Made by a program: the position numbers and the translations under genes. 64,000 nucleotides of DNA from Hermodice carunculata (lineage: Eukaryota > Annelida > Polychaeta > Eunicida > Amphinomidae), in NCBI GenBank assembly GCA_964020975.1, contig OZ026613.1, positions 120,649,685 to 120,713,684 of the forward strand, given 5' to 3'. Below the pieces are notes generated by a model. That model saw only the letters and a program-made list of their open reading frames with translations, had not been told where the DNA came from and did no database searches. Below, one piece after another: positions 10,893 through 22,062 of the stretch; within the stretch, counting starts at the first letter, position 1; each line of letters opens with the position of its first letter.

Positions 10893-11436
10893 TGTAAGAG
10901 CTGCCGCTGTACAAATGTAGCACAATAGTTTGCTGTGAGGATAAGGCACCACGCAGTCTTTACATCTTTTATCCTCTGGATCCTAATTGATCATCTATAT
11001 GTTATAAAGATTCGATTGGTGGTTGAATTATTAGTGCACTAACTCTGGAATGCCAATCGGTTCATTCCCATGGGAGGTTGCGTACATTGTCCGAACATTG
11101 CATACAGACCGGCATGTATCCATTTAATTGAGTAATATGGAAAGAGTAGTGTGTGCAGCTTTTCAAGTGGACAGGGCAACTGAAATAAAATGTAATTGTT
11201 GAATAGGGAGTGAAAAAGGACTCCCAAAGAAATTCATAAATGCATGACTACAGGATATCTATAACATGATAAGAGAAGAGTCTAGGACTACAACATATAC
11301 ATGTAGAAAATGATGAAAGGAAATCCTAGAAGGCGCAATTCAATAATTTATTTGTTAGAATGAATCAAGTACTTTATGTATTTTTTACAAATATATAAAA
11401 ATATATTGCATGTGAGATACCAAGCCTCATAAAAGT
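10893..11436. other. No recognised feature
   Basis: Ordinary AT-rich sequence; nothing supported. Confidence 0.4.
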
Positions 11437-11615
11437 AGACAGAGAGAAATGAGAAAAAATGGGAGTAAGATAAGAAGACGGGGAGCAAAATAAAATGGGA
11501 GCGGAAAAAAAACAGAGAGCAGAGGAAAAAGACATGGAAGAGAAGGAAATGTAGGGAGCAAAATAACAAGATTGGGAGGAGAAAAAAGGACAACGAGAAA
11601 AGTAAAAGGTAAAGT
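11437..11615 (+). repeat. Polypurine tract, ~180 bp
   Basis: The plus strand is almost entirely A and G, with recurring GGGAGCAAAATAA-like and GGAAGAGAAGG-like blocks. Such tracts can form triplex DNA. The apparent Phe/Ser-rich minus-strand open frames are products of this composition. Confidence 0.75.
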
Positions 11616-11667
11616 AAATTACTTCACTAGGTTGAGCTATAGAGAAGAGAATACTGTGACAAAAAAC

Positions 11668-12046
11668 AGTCAGCCTGCATTCTGTATGGGCATTACAGCA
11701 TGCAGGCTGACTGCATGCTGTAATACTCATGCAGGCTGGCTGCATGCTGTAATATCCATGCAGGCTAACTGCATGCTGTAATACCCATGCAGGCTAACTG
11801 CATGCTGCAATACCCATGCAGGCTAACTGCATGCTGTAATACCCATGCAGGCTAATGCATGCTGTAATACCCATGCAGGCTAATGCATGCTGTAATACCC
11901 ATGCAGGCTAACTGCATGCTGTAATACCCATGCAGGCTAATGCATGCTGCAATACCCATGCAGGCTAATGCATGCTGTAATACCCATGCAGGCTAATGCA
12001 TGCTGTAATACCCATGCAGTCAGCCTGCATGCTGTATGGGTATTAA
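11668..12046. repeat. Minisatellite, 27/29-bp unit, ~12 copies, with matching flanks
   Basis: Units containing GCATGCTGTAATACCCATGC in two length classes, with or without an extra dinucleotide. Both margins (11668-11697 and 12018-12045) carry the same related but rearranged module AGTCAGCCTGCAT(T/G)CTGTA, in the same orientation. Confidence 0.9.
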
Positions 12047-13244
12047 AGACACATAAAACTGCAATGGATGCATCTACCATATTTGCTGTCTCTTTGATTT
12101 AGATGTATTTGACTGCAATACCCTTCTTTTTCTATGTCTTTTTACCTGTTAAATATATGATGGAACCACTTTGCAGAATTGAACCATTATCACAATCACA
12201 AAGTGGCCTAAGAAGCCAAACTGCTGTGGCTGGAGGCTTCAAGTTAAACTCGTCAGAGATAGATGCTCAGTTTCAATGCATGTGTCATTCTGGTCGGGTT
12301 AAAAAGAATGAAAGTGATCACGATTATCATCTCCAGATGATGAAAATTTGTGTGGAACGATGTGGAGCAGAGAGAAGCAGTTAATGATGAAGTGTCGTCC
12401 ATCATCCTTGAGGCTACTTCATTTATCAGAAAATAGCAGAAACATATTGAATCTCCGGTGACAGTTCACAGATGCCCAGCCACCTAGACTGACCAAACAC
12501 ATACTTTCTGCCTGTTTTTGTGTTTGACCGCAGAGAGAGTCCCGTGATTGATGTGCTGTGTGGTGACACTGGTTCATAAGGTGATCGTATTGGTAGTAAT
12601 AGGCACAAAATACACAGGGACAACAATTCACATTAACCTTGTGAAAAGTTGATAAATAAATTTGACGAAGATGCATTAGAATTGTGAGCTGGCAGGAACA
12701 GGAACCTGAAGGTTAACAAGAATAATGGCTGCTGGGAGCAGAGTGCCAGTCAAGCATTTATTGTCATAGTGAGAATTAATGTCAGAATTAATGGGAATAC
12801 CTCCAGACTGCCAGAGTATATCGTTGTATTGGAAAAGATAATTAGGATTACCCAGTTTTTTATCCAAATTTGTTCACGACCAGAGAAGATGGCTTATGGA
12901 GCTGGTTTATCAGCCTGCTGTATGGAAAAGTTGAATGGTTTCAAGATAGATGTCGTTTCGACTGACATCCAAATGGTTGACATCTATAATAATTCTCCAG
13001 GGAGGGACGACTTTTAAATGCTAGTCATATCGCTAGCCTCATGAAAATTGCATCAAATTGTGTGCCATAAAGGAGCTGAATAATGTCATTTACTTTTGAT
13101 GTGATTGGCAACAAGTTAGGTGGCACATGTCACTACTTCATCCACCAGGCGGAGTATCCAGTCTATTCTGTTCTGTAACCATCTGGAGGATCAAACTTGA
13201 GAATTTTAAATCAGATGATGTAATATATATTTGCATTTGACCCT
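12047..13244. other. No supported gene
   Basis: A plus-strand open stretch at 12103-12384 reads as mixed-composition peptide but shows no motif and no clear splice pair. It is not called as an exon. No repeats recognised. Confidence 0.35.
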
Positions 13245-13460
13245 TTCACTCTTGAAGTAAGACTAAGTCAAGTCAACAGCTTTCTTTGGCATGGGTTGGT
13301 TATAAAAAGTACGCAACCCATGCCAAGGAAAGCTGTTGACCTGAGGTATGTATCTTGATAAGCCTCATTTACAATTCTCATCCAAATTATTTTTTATTAC
13401 TGTTGACATTAGTCTCAAAACATTGAAGCAGGCGACATTTGACAGTTTTGGGCGGTTTGA
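13245..13460. mobile_element. Hairpin-bearing MITE-like segment
   Basis: A hairpin at 13272-13340 has 27-base arms beginning GTCAACAGCTTTC and one mismatch, around a 15-base loop. The left flank (GACCCTTTCACTCTTGAAGTAAG) and the right flank (GGCGACATTTGA) resemble those of the hairpin at 26789. Outer boundaries are approximate; TTAA ends are not clear here. Confidence 0.5.
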
Positions 13461-14107
13461 CAGAGGAAAGTGTTTATGAACATTTTCAAATGTGATGAGC
13501 ACAACTAAGGACTGTCATATATACCCGACTCGTGTATACCCGACTCTCGTATATATCTGACTCTCATATACCCACAAGAAAATTTGATTTTTTTTTTTTT
13601 GTGTGTTTACCAACACAATAATTTGACAGTTTATCCCCTCAGTATTAGATTATGGTAACAAAAGAGTTGTGACAGCACGGATTCAACAAACATGTAATAG
13701 TTAATCCAAGTGATAGCACAAATGTGTGATAGCAAATTCAAGTCAAGAAATTCAAGTGGTACCTGCCTTGCATTCTGTAGACAGAACATTTGCAAATATT
13801 CTGTCACTGTTTTGTTGAGAAGTTGCTGCTTGTGAGCATTTCCTTAAATTAAAGTCAGTTGTAATTTTCACTTGTAACTTTTCATTGTGCTGCCACCTAT
13901 CTGAGCTATTGCTTTGTTAGAACGCAGTATCCATAGCAGTGTGTGACAAATATGTGGTAACATGCTGGTGGAACTCTTGCTGAAACAGAGAAGGTGCATA
14001 TATGTATCTTTCCAGTCAGTAGTGAAAATACTTGATCAATTCCTTTATTGTGTAGAGTCTGGGAAGTGGTGCTTTGACAGTCTGTGGCAGGCAGGCGGTC
14101 ACTGAGA
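13461..14107. other. No recognised feature
   Basis: Includes CGTATATACCCGACTC-like short repeats near 13520-13575 and a T-run near 13590. Nothing else supported. Confidence 0.35.
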
Positions 14108-14337
14108 TTAACCGTTAAAGCGCTGATTTAAGACTGAGTCAGCAGCTTTCCTCGGGACACTTTGTACGCAAAGTGTCCTGAGAAAAGCTGTTAACTAAGA
14201 CTACTTTTTGCTTTAGACCAGGCTTGCTGGTATTTAAATGAAAGGTATCTTCATGAGGAATGTGAATCTTTTAACCATGATGTATTTCACAGTTTTGAGA
14301 AAGCAACTATAGTAGTGATTAGCACTTTATGGATTAA
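14108..14337 (+). mobile_element. TTAA-type hairpin MITE, copy M1 (230 bp)
   Basis: TTAA at both ends (14108-14111, 14334-14337), with inverted ends resembling TTAACCGTTAAAGCGCTGATT. An internal hairpin at 14138-14195 has 27-base arms and a TACG loop; its four arm mismatches are all transitions. The body after the hairpin is about 87 percent identical, by eye over 80 bases, to that of the copy at 28124. TTAA targets suggest piggyBac-type mobilisation. Confidence 0.8.
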
Positions 14338-14507
14338 TGAACCTGCAGGAGCACAGTGATCATACATAGTCCATAGACCTGAACTCTTGAACAGCTTGGT
14401 GACGATGCAGAGAAAGCTACTCATATGCTGTGGTAGTATATGTCATTGTGGTCTTGCAATTAAATGGTATTATACTGGATATGATTGTGCAGTAAATCAT
14501 GGCATGC

Positions 14508-15075
14508 TGGCCAGGGTCATGCAGTATGAACAGCATACTGGCCAAGGTCATGCAGTAGGAACAGCATACTGGCCAGGGTCATGGAGTATGAACAGCATAC
14601 TGGCCAAGGTCATGCAGTAGGAACAGCATACTGGCCAGGGTCATGGAGTATGAACAGCATACTGGCCAAGGTCATGCAGTAGGAACAGCATACTGGCCAG
14701 GGTCATGGAGTATGAACAGCATACTGGCCAGGGTCATGGAGTATGAACAGCATACTGGCCAAGGTCATGCAGTATGAACAGCATACTGGCCAAGGTCATG
14801 CAGTAGGAACAGCATACTGGCCAGGGTCATGCAGTAGGAACAGCATGCTGGCCAAGGACATGCAGTAGGAACATCATGCTTGTCAAGGTCATGCAGTGTG
14901 AACAGCATGTTGGCCAAGGTCATAAGGTATGTACAGCATACTGGTAAAGGTCACGCAGTATGAGCAGCATACTGGCCAAGGTCATGCAGTATGAACAGCA
15001 TACTGGCCAAGGTCATGCAGTATGAACAGCATACTGGCCAACGTCATGCTGTAGGGTCAGCATGCTGGCCAAGGC
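14508..15075. repeat. Minisatellite, ~31-bp unit, ~18 copies
   Basis: Units containing CAGCATACTGGCCAAGGTCA with variation at AAGG/AGGG and GCAGTA/GGAGTA. Variants alternate over part of the array (14520-14760), suggesting dimer expansion. Confidence 0.95.
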
Positions 15076-15258
15076 CATGCATGTGAGTTGGGTCCTGCTG
15101 TGTGACTGCACACAGGCTGGCCTTGCAGCTAGTGCCGCCCCCTTGATGTGGAGGCCAGCATCACGCAGTGCAGCATGTTGCCCAGCTGTGCAGAGATGGT
15201 CCATGTGTCTAGTCATAATGCGGATCATTAAAATATTCAACAACTTTTCAAAACTAAT

Positions 15259-15264
15259 TTTATT
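15259..15264 (-). promoter_or_regulatory. Candidate polyadenylation signal
   Basis: AATAAA on the minus strand, about 45 bases beyond the stop codon of the possible exon at 15308-15602. Common by chance in AT-rich DNA. Confidence 0.25.
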
Positions 15265-15307
15265 TAGGATAGATTTCTTTCAGAATTTTAGGAGATGATA
15301 ATAAATT

Positions 15308-15602
15308 TTAAGACAAGATCAGCATCTGATGTTGGGAAGTGTAGTCCATTGTTGATTGAGACACATCATCAGTTCCTGTTTGCGTTTGCCTCACAGAAGA
15401 ACTGTTGGAGTGAAAACCCATTGTTTGTGAAGACCATTGCGTGCCAGTCAGTGGAGTCCTGAGTGAACAGCCTTTTCCAGTGTTGGGATCTTGGTCAGGA
15501 GATCTCTGTGGACCTGTGTTGAATAAATCATCGTTTAACAGACAAGAGGCATCCAAAACCAATTTGTTTGTCATGATTATGGAGTCTGTTGTGTATGGGG
15601 TT
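15308..15602 (-). CDS. Possible terminal coding exon, unknown protein
   Basis: The minus strand is open for about 97 codons up to a TAA at 15308-15310. The reading has balanced, Ser/Thr/Gln/Asp-rich composition (for example SPDQDPNTGKGC, TGTQWSSQTMG, DDVSQSTMDYTSQHQ) and no low complexity. A plausible 3' splice site, a pyrimidine-rich stretch ending TAAAG, lies at 15603-15604. An AATAAA signal (plus-strand TTTATT, 15259-15264) lies about 45 bases after the stop. I do not recognise the protein. A second minus-strand frame overlaps (15528-15785), so the exon start is uncertain. It may equally be a chance open frame. Confidence 0.3.
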
Positions 15603-16440
15603 CTTTATGACAGGACACACAGGCAAGATGCCACCATAAACAACAAAGATGTGGCTGGACCTCTGTCCGCTGGCATTACCAACTCCAATCACTTCACTCC
15701 CTATTCCACCTTGATGGCAATCCTCTCCAGGCATGGTTGCTATTGAAGCTTGTAGATAGTCAGAGGCAGTAAATAACATAGACAAGCCTAGAAGTCAAAC
15801 CTTTAGGGGCCCAACAAGCAACCACCCGGACACACTATGCATGAGCTGCTTCTATCTTACCCATTAGGTGTGGGTTTGGGTTTTTTTTTCTTTAAGGTCA
15901 AGTCTTTGTTTTCCAGGAGAAAGATGTAACCCATTTCCTGCTGGGAAAATTCCTAATGGGTTGATGTTTAGGACTGTGTGTGTATCTTGGCTTAGGGGAT
16001 TTATCAATAGTACTCAGAGAATCTTTTTGAGATGGATGTGGTTTGCTGAAGGGTGTGGATTGCCAAGGTGCCCTCGGCCCAGTGTCTTGAGGACGGTTGG
16101 GTTGTCGTTCACCTCACTTTTCACCTGCAGCTTCTCAATTGCCTTTTTTCAGATAGAGACTGCAAGGAAAGCATTTAGCAAACCAGGAACCAGCAATGCA
16201 ATAAAAAATGAGTGAATCCTGATACTTTTCGAAGCCATTGGTTTTGTGTCATTCCTGAGTGTTGGTCTGTGTTATCTGTATCATAAGAGTCTTCCTACTA
16301 GCGACAAAATTGGGGGGGGGGGGGATTCTTGCTTGTTGGACTCTGTTTAGTATTATTAAATGCTCACCCTCCAGTGTTTGTTTAAAAAAATAGTGAATAT
16401 TTTTTTGTTCTTTTTTTATTTTTTGATAGCACTTGGAAAT
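15603..16440. other. No recognised feature
   Basis: Contains a G-run at 16313-16323. No repeat family or gene was recognised. Confidence 0.35.
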
Positions 16441-17015
16441 TCTTTCTCTCGAGAAACACTTGACCAATTGTTTTCAAATTATATAGGCATACATATGGAG
16501 TCCCATAGACCTTAATTTGTTTGAAAGGTGGGGGCTGTCCCTTTTTTTAGTATTGGTATTGGGGGATACTATGACATGCAGACTGTTTATTGCTATTAGG
16601 AAGGAACCTGTGGGGCTCTGTTGATCTTGTTGACTGACCTTGAGTGACCTGACCGGTAGAGCTGACACGTTGGTTTATATTTCTGTAATAATGGTCCACT
16701 GGCCCATGTAGTAACTGTTAAACATCAATTGGAAAAAACATAAGGGGATTTTCTTGGTGGCATTAATTTTGACTTTGAGTGACCTTGAAAGGTGAAACTG
16801 ACTTACTATTGGCTTATGTCTTGATAACAGAGCCTCCTTTCCTCTTTCATTTCAAAATGATGACTTACAGACTGACTGTGAGTGAAAACTATGGTTGCAA
16901 ACAGTGATGATATTGCTACAGAAAGTTGACTTTGATGTTATTTTGAAGGTCATCGGACTATTTCAGTCTGAATGTAAGGTCAGCTGAGCACAGGTCTGTC
17001 ATAATCCTCTCGTTT
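16441..17015 (+). mobile_element. Old, diverged copy of the hairpin-capped repeat (right part)
   Basis: Similar to the right half of the 5946-9766 repeat: a TTCTCTCGAGAAACACTTGACCAATTG-like start, repeated TTGACTTTGAGTGACCTTGA modules, and an end reading GTCAGCTGAGCACAGGTCTG followed by CCTCTCGTTT, aligning with CAGCTGAGCATGGGCTG and CCCTCTTGTTT. The tail hairpin is eroded. Divergence makes it older than the copies at 5.9 and 54.9 kb. Confidence 0.5.
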
Positions 17016-17354
17016 AAGATGTAGTAGATACAAGAGACGTCAACTGTCTGTCTTCATGTGATGTGTTGTGGAGTCACCAGGGTATACAGTCAGCCAGGGT
17101 AGGCAGCGAGGGTAGTCAGCGAGGGCTGTACTCTGTACCAGGTATATGTCTAAAGAACTGACACCAAATCCATAGTTTTACGATTGCTGCGGAGTGCTGG
17201 GAGCAGTGATAGGTCTGCTCCATTGTTAACCCCTTGATTCTTATAGTAAGACAACAGCAACAGATTTTCTTGGTGCCGGTTGGTTGCTGAATGTCCAATC
17301 AGTGTCAAGCTGAATTATTGATGTTGTCTTGACAGGGCTTATCAACAGAGCTTA

Positions 17355-17610
17355 AAGATTAAAAACATTCTCTATTAACTTGATTGAAAACATTCTCTAT
17401 TAACTTGATTGAAAACATTCTCTATTAACTTGATTGAAAACATTCTCTATTAATTGATTGAAAACATTCTCTATTAACTTGATTAAAAAGATTCTCTATT
17501 AACTTGATTGAAAACATTCTCTATTAACTTGATTGAAAACATTCTCTATTAACTTGATTGAAAACATTCTCTATTAACTTGATTGAAAACATTCACTATT
17601 AACTTGATGT
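17355..17610. repeat. Minisatellite, 25-bp unit, ~10 copies
   Basis: Units containing AACATTCTCTATTAACTTGA, highly uniform; one unit lacks a base and one has AAAG for AAAC. Confidence 0.95.
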
Positions 17611-17990
17611 TTGACAACAAATAGTGAAGCAGAAGACATTGGGAGCGCATTTGGTCAGTTTGTGATGTGAAAGAGTTAACAGACGGACAGATGAGCCCAA
17701 GGCAAAGTTATGAGATGAGACAGCGTTGTTTTATAAATCCGATACTTGAGCCTCCATCAGCCAGCATTGTCTGCTGCCTGCCACAACAATAGTATAAACT
17801 GTGGACAAACAACGGGCAGACAGCGTGAGAGGAACAACACAATGTGACACTGTGCTTCACTGATTGTAGTCTGCTTGTCATGACTGTAAGAAGATGACTC
17901 ATTGTAGGTAAAAGAGTCTCTCAGCAAATACCGTCCCCAGGTGCTGTATTGCCGCTATACAATTATTGGACAGTCCTATGTGGGTTACTG

Positions 17991-18056
17991 TGGAGCAAAG
18001 AAAACCATTTTGCCGATGGCCCATACCAAAATTTGAAATTGATTTTCTTTGCTCCA
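17991..18056. repeat. Inverted repeat (hairpin), ~15-bp arms
   Basis: TGGAGCAAAGAAAA (17991) is repeated inverted as TTTTCTTTGCTCCA (ending 18056), with further pairing of ATTTTG and CAAAAT inside. It sits 38 bases upstream of another hairpin at 18094. Confidence 0.7.
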
Positions 18057-18093
18057 TAAAACCTCTCTTTGCCCAAATGAAAAGTGGCATAGT

Positions 18094-18420
18094 TGTCCCC
18101 CATCACTGATAGAAAAGGGGGACATAGGAATAGTAGGGATAGCTAAGACTGCAGTCTGTCTGTCCGTCATGTCCGTCGCATCCGTCTGTCCACACAACCT
18201 GTAGCCCATAAACTATTTCAGGTAGAATTATGAAAATTACACCACAGATGTATCGTGTGTAGGGCATATGGCCCATGCCTTGTTGACCTTGACCTCTTTT
18301 CAAGGTCATTGGGCTTCTAAAGGTGTATTTGGCAGCAAAATGAATGGGATTTACTTTTGTAACAATGTTATTGCACCTTTACATCAAAGTGAGATACCAT
18401 GCATATGTATATACATATAT
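18094..18420 (+). mobile_element. Hairpin-capped repeat, second family
   Basis: Begins with the hairpin TGTCCCCC (18094-18101) / GGGGGACA (18117-18124). A GTCTGTCTGTCCGTC tract follows at 18152-18192, then a TTGACCTTGACC and TCAAGGTCA pair (18279-18307). The order hairpin, TCCG-rich tract, GACCTTGACC module matches the other hairpin-capped repeats, although the sequence differs. The right boundary is not visible; a (TA)n tract lies at 18405-18427. Confidence 0.45.
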
Positions 18421-18431
18421 ATATATTTATT

Positions 18432-18670
18432 AAGGGTCCACCCCATGGGGGGGGCCCTTTCTGTTTTCGGGTTGTCCATCCGGATCTCCGTCGGATGTGC
18501 ACATTCTCGTTACCACAATGTCTACAGAATGCTTCGATGTATTTTGCTCAAATTTGGCAGTATGCTTACCTTACCAGGCAAGATGAACTTATTAGATTTT
18601 GGTGTCACCATGACCTAAGTTGAGCAAATGGCAGATTTTGCGTTGAAGGTATGTCTAGTTTATTTATGGA
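18432..18670 (+). mobile_element. Hairpin-capped repeat, third family
   Basis: Starts with AAGGGTCCACCCC (18432-18444) pairing with GGGGGGGGCCCTT (18447-18459) across a 2-base turn. This is followed by TTGTCCATCCGGATCTCCGT, a weaker TCCG-type tract, then CTCAAATTTGGCAGTATGCT. The right end is uncertain. It is called by shared architecture, not by sequence identity to the other families. Confidence 0.4.
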
Positions 18671-18771
18671 TCTGCCCTAGATTAATCATTAAAGAGAGAC
18701 TATGGGATATGTATATAAAAGAGTGCATTTGAACATCTGATTGTTTCATCTGTTAAAAAAAAGAAAAAAAA

Positions 18772-18847
18772 GAGTATAGCCAGCTGTGAGTGTTGTGTAT
18801 TTAACAGCTGTGGGAGCCGAGTATAGCAAACTGTCAGTGTTGTGTAT
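18772..18847. repeat. Minisatellite, 47-bp unit, left part (split by a MITE)
   Basis: About one and a half diverged units with GTGTTGTGTATTTAACAGC. The TTAA in this unit is the target used by the MITE at 18848; the array resumes at 19099. Confidence 0.85.
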
Positions 18848-19098
18848 TTCACTCATTCCATACTGTGGCCACAGGTCTTGGTCAGTGGTTCTGGCACTGT
18901 GTGGCAAGTCATGCTGCAGCTGCTGCAAGGGCAGCTGCAGTATGACTTGCCACGCAGTGCCAGAACCACTGACTTAAGACTCTAGGCATGTTGGTGCTTG
19001 AACAAAAGCTCTTTTCATGAAGAATTTAAGTATGCAATTGTCGTCTTAAATCTAGGTAAATATACGGAAAAATCAGGGACTGGTATGGAATGAGTTAA
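18848..19098 (+). mobile_element. TTAA-type hairpin MITE, copy M11 (251 bp)
   Basis: Left end TTCACTCATTCCATAC, right end GGAATGAGTTAA: inverted repeats in which one TTAA has become TTCA. The internal hairpin at 18881-18973 has 43-base arms (starting GTCAGTGGTTCTGGCACTG), two transition mismatches and a 7-base loop. The hairpin sequence is unrelated to those of the other copies. The region after it (TCTAGGCATGTTGGTGCTTG and CTCTTTTCATGAAGAATTT) aligns with the body of the copies at 44034 and 47571. Confidence 0.8.
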
Positions 19099-19494
19099 CA
19101 GTTGTGGGAGCTGAGTATAGCAGGTTGTCAGTGTTGTGTATTTAGCAGCCATGGGAGCTGAGTATAGCAGGTTGTCAGTGTTGTGTATTTAGCAGCCATG
19201 GGAGCTGAGTATAGCAGGTTGTCAGTGTTGTGTATTTAGCAGCCGTGGGAGCTGAGTATATCAGGTTGTCAGTGTTGTGTATTTAGCAGCCATGGGAGCT
19301 GAGTATAGCAGGTTGTCAGTGTTGTGTATTTAGCAGCCATGGGAGCTGAGTATAGCAGGTTGTCAGTGTTGTGTATTTAGCAGCCATGGGAGCTGAGTAT
19401 AGCAGGTTGTCAGTGTTGTGTCTTTAGCAGCCGTGGGAGCTGAGTATAGCAGGTTGTCAGTGTTGTGTATTTAGCAGCCATGGGAGCTGAGTCA
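19095..19494. repeat. Minisatellite, 47-bp unit, right part (~8.5 copies)
   Basis: Nearly identical 47-bp units containing GTCAGTGTTGTGTATTTAGC. The uniformity here, against the diverged units to the left of the MITE, shows that expansion happened on this side. The array ends in GAGTCAACAGCTTTT, similar to the arm of the hairpin MITEs. Confidence 0.95.
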
Positions 19495-19841
19495 ACAGCT
19501 TTTTTCAGTACACTCTGCACCAAAGGCAGCGTTTTTGACCATATATTATGTTAAGTGGGCCAACATCATACGGTGATACATAGGCATCTGGTCCTTCAGC
19601 TTTGAGGCGTTCTCTGGTCACAACAGTCTGCAGTGACTGGTCATGGAAATGATTTTTCTGCTTTGGCTGTTTTATTCAGGACGGCAGATACACCAAAAAA
19701 ATTTTTAGTAACTGTTACCTTTGGAAGTTCAGACATTAAAAATTGATATTGCAAACATATTAAAAGTATGTATTTTTCAAAGGGCACTATCAAAAGACCG
19801 AATTTGGGTAAAATTTGAACTTTTTAAGTTAATTGAATAAA
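19495..19841. other. No recognised gene
   Basis: Only an isolated GTCAACAGC arm-like sequence at the left margin; otherwise ordinary sequence. Confidence 0.35.
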
Positions 19842-20334
19842 TACTGTAAATTCTCTTAATATGAAGCCACGGCTTGTATTAGAACACATTTTATTTTTTC
19901 CAAAACTGAAGATGATGAAGTCAGGGTGCATCTTCTAGTAGAGACTTTTCCCTGCACCATGACCTGATGAGCTATTATGGTAGCTACATGAGTAGACATA
20001 CCGAGAACACATAACATCATAAGGTCAAGTAATAATAGAAGGTTACATTTTTAACGTAAATATATTTCATGGATAAATATACCACAGACAGAAAAAAAGG
20101 TTAAAACATGCTTGTGTAATATATTGATAAAATGATCTAAACAATGACCGGTGAGTCGTACACATAAAACTCAGGTGGGAACTTTTAATTTTGATTACGT
20201 ATACTTTGAACTAGCAGCCTGAAGTTGGGGTGCGTCTTCTATTAGGGCTTTTCTGCTGAACAGATAGACGGAGATTAAAACCTTGTAGATGTCCCAAAGT
20301 CGGGGTGCCTCTTCTAGTGGAGAATTTATGATAT
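19842..20334. mobile_element. TA-flanked MITE-like element, ~490 bp
   Basis: Begins TACTGTAAATTCTCTTAATA and ends AGTGGAGAATTTATGATA, giving an imperfect inverted repeat around GTAAATTCTC/GAGAATTTAT with TA on both sides. Internally, GGGGTGCGTCTTCTATTAG-like modules recur at about 19925, 20228 and 20300. Confidence 0.5.
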
Positions 20335-21897
20335 AGAGATTTTTGATCGAAATGTGAAATAGTATATACCTATATAAATATTGAAACAACTGTTGTCAAG
20401 TAAAATTAATTTTGTTGAATTAATATTGACCAATAGGACTTCAAAAACATATATAGCGATTTTCTGTATCAATGTTTCCTTTGGAATTATTACAGTTTTA
20501 GATTGAATTTGAACAGTTTGGGGTACCTTCAAATTTGAGAGGTTTACTTGAAACTATATCTGTACAAACACATTCCTGAGACATTTTGGAAGTCCTATAG
20601 GTTCTCATTAATTCTATGGAAAAAAAAAAGTTTTAATTAAACATGTAAAAAGTTACTTGCCAGCTTAGGAAGGCCTTACCAGGATAACATGGCAGCATAC
20701 CCATTATTGCAAGGAGCAAGTCAAAAGGTGCTCATGAAAGCCATTGTTGAAGTGGGGATTTGTGTCCTGATTGCTTTAATGTTTTCCTGTTAGTACATGT
20801 ATACATTGGTACACATATGCATTTGCACAAAAAGACACAAAAATGTTTGATTTTCTCCTAGAGTTTGTTGCACAGGACAATCTGGAGATGGTGTGTCACA
20901 GGTTTTCATGGCAATGTCCCTTTGAATCGATATTCATTTGTTAATAACATTCAATTAAAACAAGACATAAATAGCACAAACAAACAAACAAAAGTCCAGT
21001 TTACTGTGAAGTAATGACTCTTAACAAAGCCTGCATTTCAAGTGGGAAGTGGCTTGCTTGCTTACGTGCACTTGAGTGTTAGGAATCAAAATACTGTAAT
21101 CTGTTGTAAGATCAATTTCGGCTCATCAAGTTGAAGCCAGGATCAATATTTGGTCACCAAACAAGAGCTTTGGTGCCTCAGAAATAGCACACATTTTCTC
21201 CCATTTTTCTCTCATAGGATTTGATTTCCTCTTGTCCAGCAATTTGGTTTAGAGCTTCCTCTGGTGAAATGAGTGTCATGTCTGGCTTCCCGTGAAAAAA
21301 AATTTGTTTTGGTGTTCAGGTTGATCCCTGGGTCCTCCAAGGAGACATGTTTGTAGAATGTATGGTGTACAATGTAACCACCTCTGTGATTGGCCTATGT
21401 AGGTGCTTGCAGTTGACAGGTGGCCAATCAGTATTTTTTTAACATTCTTTTAAAACTATTTCATTTATGATATCAGTAATGTGGGGATATAAATTTGGAT
21501 TGATTTCACATTTTCTGCTTTTTTTGTCGTATATATTGTTTGTTTTGCAGTATAAAGATATCTTTGTAAAAGTGATTTTGGAATCAATGTCCATTGCTAA
21601 AAAATGTGATTTTATTCAACTCATTTGACCACTATTGTACGTACAAACTTGTCATAGAACTTAAATGGCCTTATTATAAGATGGTTTTGTTTGCTACAGT
21701 TTGCAGTGAGTTCGCTTGCTGTGCCATAGCAGAGGAGCCAATCATGGACAGTTTCATAGACACCGTTGAGTGCATAGTACATCGTGGCTAGAGTGTCACT
21801 CAGTTGTTATGGAACCTTCACAAAGATGTGATGCTATGACCGAAGTCAGCGATCTAGGTCTTTGGATTGTTATGACCAAAACTTCAGTTTTTGGACG
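20335..21897. other. No recognised gene or repeat
   Basis: About 1.5 kb of AT-rich, unique-looking DNA. No frame longer than about 65 codons and no motif. Confidence 0.4.
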
Positions 21898-22062
21898 CAC
21901 AGTGAAACCTCCCTTACTGAACACCTCCTTATACTGAACACTTTTTGTCGGTCCCAATTGTATATTTTCTTTATAAGCAGACCTCCCAATACTGAACACC
22001 TCTCTATACCGATCACTATTGTCTAGTCCCAAGTTTGTTTGGTATAGGGAGGTTTCACTGTG
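21898..22062. mobile_element. Tc1/pogo-type MITE, 165 bp
   Basis: Perfect 17-bp inverted ends CACAGTGAAACCTCCCT (21898) and AGGGAGGTTTCACTGTG (ending 22062). Internal ACTGAACACCTC modules recur. The CAGTGAAACCTC end is typical of small pogo/Tigger-like MITEs. The expected flanking TA reads CA/TG here. Confidence 0.7.

Noticed and set aside
10412-10928. Three overlapping ~160-codon Pro/Tyr-rich open frames
   Set aside because: All three frames are open at once because the 22-bp minisatellite lacks stops; there is no start, splice or conserved domain.
12103-12384. 93-codon plus-strand open stretch
   Set aside because: No motif, no splice support, no neighbouring exon.
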